Assembly (NCBI GenBank): GCA_905215645.1
Contig: CAJMQS010000011.1
Span: 1 to 60,473, forward strand
DNA: 60,473 nucleotides
DNA from: an uncultured bacterium
GTDB taxonomy: Bacteria; Bacillota; Negativicutes; Acidaminococcales; Acidaminococcaceae
Direction: 5' to 3'
Part shown: positions 55,627-60,473 of the stretch, in pieces
Numbering within the stretch: the first letter of the stretch is position 1
Layout of the letters: each line of letters begins with the position of its first letter
The notes under the pieces: model-generated
The model's input: the letters and a program-made list of their open reading frames with translations, nothing else
The model's database searches: none
What the model was told of the DNA's origin: nothing
Translations under genes and position numbers: made by a program

Positions 55627-56016
55627 ATGGCTGAAAATCAGCTGCCCCACAATCATGGAGAAAATATCAATTATATCTTGAAAGACTTGCCGGAAAATGC
55701 CAACTTTTCTGCGGTGTCCGGGCTGTTCAGCAGCCTGGCAGATGCCAATCGGATCAAACTGTTCTGGTTTTTGTGCCATATGGAAGAATGCGTCATCAAC
55801 CTGTCAGCACTGATGCACATGAGCAGTCCAGCTCTGTCCCATCATTTGAAGATTCTTCGGGAAAACGGCCTCATCACCAGCCGCCGGGCCGGGAAAGAAA
55901 TGTATTACAAAGCCGCCAATACCGAAGAAGTCCGTCTCCTCCACCACATGATCGAACTCCTCATCGATATCACCTGTCCGGAACAGGAGGCGGAAGCAGA
56001 GAAGAGTGAAGAGTGA
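55627..56016 (+). CDS. ArsR family regulator
   Basis: The 129-residue winged-helix protein has SGLFSSLADANRIKLFWFL, MSSPALSHHLKILRENGLITSRRAGKEMYY and an acidic tail. The metal-binding ELCVCDL of ArsR/SmtB is EECVINL here, with only one of the two usual cysteines, so it may sense something other than arsenic or zinc. A metal-binding role through other residues cannot be excluded. A TATAAT at 55,590 precedes it, with no clear -35. The tail overlaps GAAGAGT repeats. Confidence 0.88.
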   Translation: MAENQLPHNHGENINYILKDLPENANFSAVSGLFSSLADANRIKLFWFLCHMEECVINLSALMHMSSPALSHHLKILRENGLITSRRAGKEMYYKAANTEEVRLLHHMIELLIDITCPEQEAEAEKSEE

Positions 56017-56020
56017 AGAG

Positions 56021-56917
56021 TCAAGTCCGCTTTTTCTTCCTGTACTGGAAGGGCGTACAGTGGAACTGCTGGCGGAAGGCTTCTATGTAGTAACTGGGTG
56101 AGCGGAATCCGCAGATTTCTCCAATTTCACTGATGGACTGGTCGGTGGAATCCAGCAGCCGGATGCTCTGTTCCAAGCGCAGTTCCCGGAGGTAGGCAAA
56201 GATGGGTTCTCCCGTGAACCGTTTGAAGATGCGGCAGCATTCGCTTTCCGTATAAGAGGCATAAGCGGCTATTTGAGCCAAGGTAATTTTTTCCCCATAA
56301 TGGGCTGTCAGGTAGCTGAGGATCCGCTGGGCCACGGTATTGGCCTGGGACCATTTCCGTGTCCGGAACTCATCCGATGGCTGGTGGCAGAGGACGGCGG
56401 CGAAAATTTCATAGAGCCGGGCTGTGGCAAAAAGTTCCCAGCCCGGTCTTTTTGTTTCACTTTCCTGGTAGATTTCACAGATCTTCTGGAGTACATCCGC
56501 CTGCCAAGGGTCCTTTTGATACAGGGGCCGGGCAGTCAGTACAGGATCTGAGAGGGCCGGAAGCACATAGTCTTGTTCCAGTACGGAGCCGGGGAATCCG
56601 CAGAGCAGCCGAGGATGGATATCCAGGCAAATGTAGCCTGCATCCGGATTTCCCAGGGGACGTGTCATGTGGAGATAACCGCTGTTGATGAAGATGCCGT
56701 CTCCGGTCTCGAGCCGCCAGCTGGCTTCGTTGACGGAAAAAGTCACAGTACCCTGGACTACGGCACAGAACTGCAGTTCTTCATGCCAGTGGAGCCGGGT
56801 ATAACCCAGTACATTGCGGCTTAGGATGGAATTGTAGACAGCCATGGGAAATCCATGGGTCCCGTGGCGGGTGGATTCCCGATTTCTGGCATCCACTGGG
56901 ATGTTGGTGACCTGCAT
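56021..56917 (-). CDS. AraC family regulator with cupin-like sensor
   Basis: The 298-residue protein has an N-terminal cupin/AraC ligand domain (LHWHEELQFCAVVQGTVTFSVNEASWRLETGDGIFINSG) and a C-terminal double helix-turn-helix (KITLAQIAAYASYTESECCRIFKRFTGEPIFAYLRELRLEQSIRLL and EIGEICGFRSPSYYIEAFRQQFHCTPFQYRKKKRT). It may control the adjacent peptidase/transporter unit or the upstream regulator. On the reverse strand TTGCGT (56,985-56,980) and TATACT (56,963-56,958), 16 bases apart, form a promoter. Confidence 0.9.
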   Translation of the reverse strand: MQVTNIPVDARNRESTRHGTHGFPMAVYNSILSRNVLGYTRLHWHEELQFCAVVQGTVTFSVNEASWRLETGDGIFINSGYLHMTRPLGNPDAGYICLDIHPRLLCGFPGSVLEQDYVLPALSDPVLTARPLYQKDPWQADVLQKICEIYQESETKRPGWELFATARLYEIFAAVLCHQPSDEFRTRKWSQANTVAQRILSYLTAHYGEKITLAQIAAYASYTESECCRIFKRFTGEPIFAYLRELRLEQSIRLLDSTDQSISEIGEICGFRSPSYYIEAFRQQFHCTPFQYRKKKRT

Positions 56918-57081
56918 GGAGAAACTCCTTTCGTCTGAAGAAGATGGATTTGGTTCCAGTATAACAGATTTTTCAAAAAACGCAATTTAATGATATTTTT
57001 CATCAGGATTCGCATAGAATCCTTTTCGGGGATTTCTTATAATGAAACCATCAAAAAAGGGAATCCAAGGAGGTATACAGT

Positions 57082-58302
57082 ATGGAAATCAATGGAAAGC
57101 GTCTGATGGAACATATCAATACTTTGGGAAAAATCGGTATTGGAGAGGATGGCAGGCGGATCCGCCTGGCGGCCAGTGATACCAATCGGCAGGGCCGGGA
57201 TCAGGTAGCAGCCTGGATGAAGGAAGCCGGTCTCCAGGTAGTGGTGGACCGGATCGGGAACATCTTCGGCATCTGGGAAACCCCGGAAAACAAAGACCGG
57301 GCGCCGATGATGGTAGGGTCCCACATCGATACGGTGATCAATGCCGGTCAGTATGACGGCTGTCTGGGAGTACTAGCTGGCATCGAACTGTGCCAAACTC
57401 TCCAGGAACAAGGGGCCCGTCCCAAACATCCTCTTGTGGTGGGCGTGTTCACCAACGAAGAAGGGGTCCGGTATTCGCCTGATATGATGGGCAGCCTGGT
57501 GTATGCCGGGGGACTTTCCTGCGAGGAAGCCCTGGCTTCTGTAGGCACGGATGGGACCATCCTGGGGGAAGAACTGAAACGGATCGGGTACGAAGGAACC
57601 GTTGATCCCGGGTTCCTGAAACCTTTTGCCTTTCTGGAACTCCACATCGAACAGGGACCCATCATGGATGTGGAAGGGTATGATATCGGAGCGGTAGAAA
57701 ATCTCCAGGGCATCCACTGGCAGCAAGTGACCATCAAAGGAGCGGCCAACCATGCAGGGACTACGCCTACACGGCTCCGCCACGATGCGGGCCTGGCTGC
57801 GGCCAAAGTCAATGTGTTCTGCCGGCAGATGGTGGAAAAATCCGGCGGGGTGTGCACCATCGGTACCATGGCCTACCAGCCCAATGCGGTGAACGTGATC
57901 CCCAGTGAGGCGAAATTCACCATCGACCTGCGGAATCCGGACAAGGCAAGACTGGACGGAGATGAAGAAATCCTGGCTGCCTATCTGGAACAGCTGGCCC
58001 AGGAAGAGGGCGTGGAAATCACCGCCAAACGGATGACCTGTTTCGATCCGGTGCCCTTTGATGAAGGAATCTGCCAAAAGGTGGAAAAAGCCGCTGCTGC
58101 CCGGAACTTGAAATGCCGCCGGATGGTGTCCGGAGCCGGTCAGGACGCCCAGATGATGGCTCGGATCTGTCCCACCGCCATGATCTTTGTACCCAGCGTC
58201 AAAGGCATCAGCCACAATCCGGCCGAATACACCCCGGACCAAGCCTGCATCAACGGGGCCAATGTGTTCTTGGACGTGGTGCGGGAAATGATCGGGGCAT
58301 AA
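57082..58302 (+). CDS. M20 family amidase/carbamoylase
   Basis: The 406-residue M20 metallopeptidase has VGSHIDTVINAGQYDGCLGVLAG, FTNEEGVRYSPDMMGS, ELHIEQGPIMD and SVKGISHNPAEYT. This set is typical of N-carbamoyl-L-amino-acid hydrolases and allantoate amidohydrolases, rather than of simple M20 dipeptidases. It is followed by an AGCS symporter and an M20 amidohydrolase, so the unit likely imports amino acids and deacylates derivatives. ATG follows AAGGAGG; a TATAAT lies at 57,038. Confidence 0.9.
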   Translation: MEINGKRLMEHINTLGKIGIGEDGRRIRLAASDTNRQGRDQVAAWMKEAGLQVVVDRIGNIFGIWETPENKDRAPMMVGSHIDTVINAGQYDGCLGVLAGIELCQTLQEQGARPKHPLVVGVFTNEEGVRYSPDMMGSLVYAGGLSCEEALASVGTDGTILGEELKRIGYEGTVDPGFLKPFAFLELHIEQGPIMDVEGYDIGAVENLQGIHWQQVTIKGAANHAGTTPTRLRHDAGLAAAKVNVFCRQMVEKSGGVCTIGTMAYQPNAVNVIPSEAKFTIDLRNPDKARLDGDEEILAAYLEQLAQEEGVEITAKRMTCFDPVPFDEGICQKVEKAAAARNLKCRRMVSGAGQDAQMMARICPTAMIFVPSVKGISHNPAEYTPDQACINGANVFLDVVREMIGA

Positions 58303-58321
58303 GGAAGGGGGGATATACCTT

Positions 58322-59722
58322 ATGGAAATCATCCGCGCAATGAACAACGTGTTTTGGGGCTGGCTGGTAGCGGGCATCCTGCTCCTGACAGGGGTATTTT
58401 TCACGCTGCAGCTGCGTTTTCCCCAATTCCGCTACTTCACCCGGCTGTTCGGCAATCTGGCCTGCAGTATGAAAGGCAATGAAAAGGCCGAGGGAAGTGT
58501 GTCGGGATTCGGAGCTCTGTGTGCCGCTGTGGGAGGACAGGTAGGGACTGGATCCCTGGTGGGCGTGGCCACAGCCCTGGCTTCCGGCGGTCCGGGAGCT
58601 ATCTTTTGGATGTGGGTGACGGCCGTGCTGGGAATGCCCATCAGCTTTGCGGAAGCGGTGCTGGCCCAGCTGTTCCGGGTAAAGAATCCAGATGGGACCT
58701 ATCGGGGCGGACCGGCTTATTATATGGAAAAAGGGCTTCACAGCAAGGTGTTGTCCATCCTGTATTCTATCAGCATCTTGGTGGGCATCGGGTTCTTCTA
58801 CTGCATGATCCAGAGCAATTCTATTTCTGTAGCTCTCACAGGGGTGGCACCGGTCTCTCCTCTGGCAGCCGGCATCCTGTTGCTGATCCTAGTAGCCTTG
58901 GTCATCTTTGGAGGCATCAAGCGGCTGTCAGAAGTGGCATCCTACATCGTGCCCTTTATGGCTCTGGGATACCTGCTTATGGCCATCTGGGTGATGGTGG
59001 TCCATGCTTCCATGCTTCCGGAAATGCTCCGGCAGATTTTCACAGGGGCCGTTTCCGGCCAGGCAGCTGCAGGAGGTGTGGCGGGCTATTCAGTGCAGCA
59101 GGCTTTTCGGTACGGAGTGGCTCGGGGATTGTTTTCCAATGATGCAGGCAACGGTACAGCACCTACCATGCATGCTACAGCTGTAGTGCCTCATCCGGTG
59201 AACCAAGGCTTTGCCGCCATGTTGGGGACTTTCATTACCACCATCATTATCTGCAGCTGTACAGCTTTCTGTATCCTGCTTTCCAATCAGCTGGGTACGG
59301 GGGAAACGGGAATTGCGCTGACCCAGCTGGCCTTTGAAAGCAATCTGGGAAGCATAGGCCGGTGGGTTGTGTTCCTAGCTATGTTCTTGTTCGGTTTCAC
59401 CACTCTGCTGGCAGATATTTATTATGGAGAAGTAAATTTGATGATCCTTGTGAAGAAGCCCCAAGCTGTCACGATCTATCGGGTGCTGTGCTGCGCCATC
59501 ATCATTGCTGGTGCGGTGGCTCCAGTTCCTATGGTGTGGGATCTGGTGGATTTTGCCAGCGCCTTCATGGTATTCTTCAATGTGATTGCATTGCTGAGAC
59601 TTTCCAGATATGTGGTCTTGGCCCTGAAAGACTATGCCGGACAATGGAGTGCCAAAAAAGAAGCTGGCGCTCGGCCGGTGTGGGATTTTACCCATCAAGT
59701 GGATGAAGAAGATCTTGACTGA
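58322..59722 (+). CDS. AGCS family amino acid:cation symporter
   Basis: The 466-residue membrane protein has the AGCS signature FGALCAAVGGQVGTGSLVGVATAL and GTYRGGPAYYMEKGL, with RGLFSNDAGNGTAPTMHAT late in the sequence (more common GLFSNEAGMGSAP). AGCS members transport alanine or glycine with Na+. It starts 20 bases after the M20 gene, so the two form an operon with the next M20 gene. Confidence 0.94.
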   Translation: MEIIRAMNNVFWGWLVAGILLLTGVFFTLQLRFPQFRYFTRLFGNLACSMKGNEKAEGSVSGFGALCAAVGGQVGTGSLVGVATALASGGPGAIFWMWVTAVLGMPISFAEAVLAQLFRVKNPDGTYRGGPAYYMEKGLHSKVLSILYSISILVGIGFFYCMIQSNSISVALTGVAPVSPLAAGILLLILVALVIFGGIKRLSEVASYIVPFMALGYLLMAIWVMVVHASMLPEMLRQIFTGAVSGQAAAGGVAGYSVQQAFRYGVARGLFSNDAGNGTAPTMHATAVVPHPVNQGFAAMLGTFITTIIICSCTAFCILLSNQLGTGETGIALTQLAFESNLGSIGRWVVFLAMFLFGFTTLLADIYYGEVNLMILVKKPQAVTIYRVLCCAIIIAGAVAPVPMVWDLVDFASAFMVFFNVIALLRLSRYVVLALKDYAGQWSAKKEAGARPVWDFTHQVDEEDLD

Positions 59723-59743
59723 CAAAGAAAGGATGGGATTGAA

Positions 59744-60473
59744 ATGGATTTTGAAGAACAGCTGACGGCTTGGCGTCATTATCTCCATCAGCATCCGGAA
59801 ACAGCCTTTGAGGAGAAAACGGCTCCCCAGCTGGCTGCAGAACAGATGCGGGCCTGGGGGATCCAGGTAGAAGAAGGCATCGGCAGGACCGGAGTGGTAG
59901 GCACTCTCCGGTGCAGGAATGGCGGAGGTTGTATCGGCATCCGGGCGGATATGGATGCTCTGGATATCACAGAACGGAGCTGCCATGACCATATCTCCCT
60001 GTGTCCGGGGAAAATGCATGGCTGCGGTCATGACGGCCATACGGTGATGCTGTTGGGAGCGGCCAAACTGCTGGCGGATCGGAAAAATTTCAATGGCACG
60101 GTCCGCTTTATCTTTCAGCCGGCAGAAGAACCGGGTCGGGGTGCCCAGGCCATGATCGATGACGGGCTGTTCGAACGGTTCCCCATGGATGAAATCTATG
60201 GCCTCCACAATGCGCCTTTCCTGCCGGCCGGGACCCTTTCTACCCGGGTGGGGGGCATGGCTGCCAGCGAAGATGATTTTTCCTTCACCATCACTGGAAA
60301 AGGGGGCCATGCTTCTTCTCCCCACGAAGGAAATGACCCACTGGCTTCTTTTGCAGAAATTTATCTGGCACTTCAGACCATTGTCAGCCGGAATGCACCG
60401 CCCATGCATCCAGTGGTAGTCTCCTGCACGGAAATCGAGACAGATGGGGCTCACAATGCCATCCCCACCACCG
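59744..60473 (+). CDS. M20 amidohydrolase, cut by window end
   Basis: The visible 243 residues begin FEEQLTAWRHYLHQHPETAFEEKTA and include GIRADMDALDI, KMHGCGHDGHTVMLLGAAKLL, FIFQPAEEPGRGAQAMI and EIYGLHNAPFLPAG, the AbgB/HipO/N-acetyl-amino-acid hydrolase pattern. The start follows AAAGGATGGG. The 3' end lies outside the window. An N-acyl amino acid is the expected substrate. Confidence 0.93.
   Translation, partial: MDFEEQLTAWRHYLHQHPETAFEEKTAPQLAAEQMRAWGIQVEEGIGRTGVVGTLRCRNGGGCIGIRADMDALDITERSCHDHISLCPGKMHGCGHDGHTVMLLGAAKLLADRKNFNGTVRFIFQPAEEPGRGAQAMIDDGLFERFPMDEIYGLHNAPFLPAGTLSTRVGGMAASEDDFSFTITGKGGHASSPHEGNDPLASFAEIYLALQTIVSRNAPPMHPVVVSCTEIETDGAHNAIPTT

Overview
The window looks like the chromosome of a GC-rich, low-molecular-weight-peptide and amino-acid fermenting Firmicute of the class Negativicutes, most likely an Acidaminococcus-like member of the Acidaminococcaceae. 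This is inferred from the Firmicutes-type alaS / ireB / ruvX / DUF1292 / mltG / U32 / Xaa-Pro peptidase / efp order, from CtsR, and from the many amino-acid and peptide transporters. No 16S rRNA gene is present to confirm it.

Region 1-4,300 is AT-richer than the rest and reads as a graveyard of phage and insertion-sequence DNA. It holds a DUF4417 fragment, a 5'-truncated HEYGH metallopeptidase tail, an IS256-type transposase stub, a short HPRxxNGQF phage-type ORF, and a set of intact tiny genes (HIRAN, zinc ribbon, CPCC, YjcQ). Between 2,470 and 2,700 lies a protein-free segment with five ordered hairpins, the best candidate here for an undescribed structured RNA. Region 4,480-8,550 carries a SNF2 helicase / SWIM-finger operon, a lipoprotein stub and a DUF1294 gene.

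Region 8,900-31,600 is conserved core: ctsR-radA (without mcsA, mcsB and clpC), alaS, a TetR gene, the ireB-ruvX-DUF1292-mltG-U32 operon, an Xaa-Pro peptidase gene, efp, a histidine phosphatase, a DUF2156/Eis-like pair, a long fused purL, an M16C peptidase, DAHP synthase with an ACT-domain partner, and an FKBP isomerase. Region 31,700-36,500 has an EamA permease set between two near-identical 69-bp repeats, a cation efflux protein with a DtxR-type regulator, a GNAT, tRNA-Asn, a ferredoxin-nitroreductase and an Asp23 protein.

Region 36,700-48,330 is a catabolic and transport island. It has an AbgT-type transporter and amidohydrolase, a convergent APC permease and paralogous amidohydrolase, a MarR regulator divergent from a MalY-type aminotransferase, GntP and NhaC transporters, and an enolase-superfamily enzyme. 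Region 48,600-53,720 is a reverse-strand Ugp-type ABC importer with a sugar isomerase/epimerase. The window ends with a 26-residue microprotein, a C69 dipeptidase, ArsR and AraC regulators, an M20 carbamoylase-type hydrolase, an AGCS symporter and a truncated M20 amidohydrolase.

Two intergenic repeat families recur. Family A is a long inverted repeat with five copies plus a half copy. Family B is about 240 bp with four hairpins and two copies. Transcription signals are mostly clear sigma-A promoters and GC-rich hairpin terminators. All functions are read from sequence motifs without database searches.
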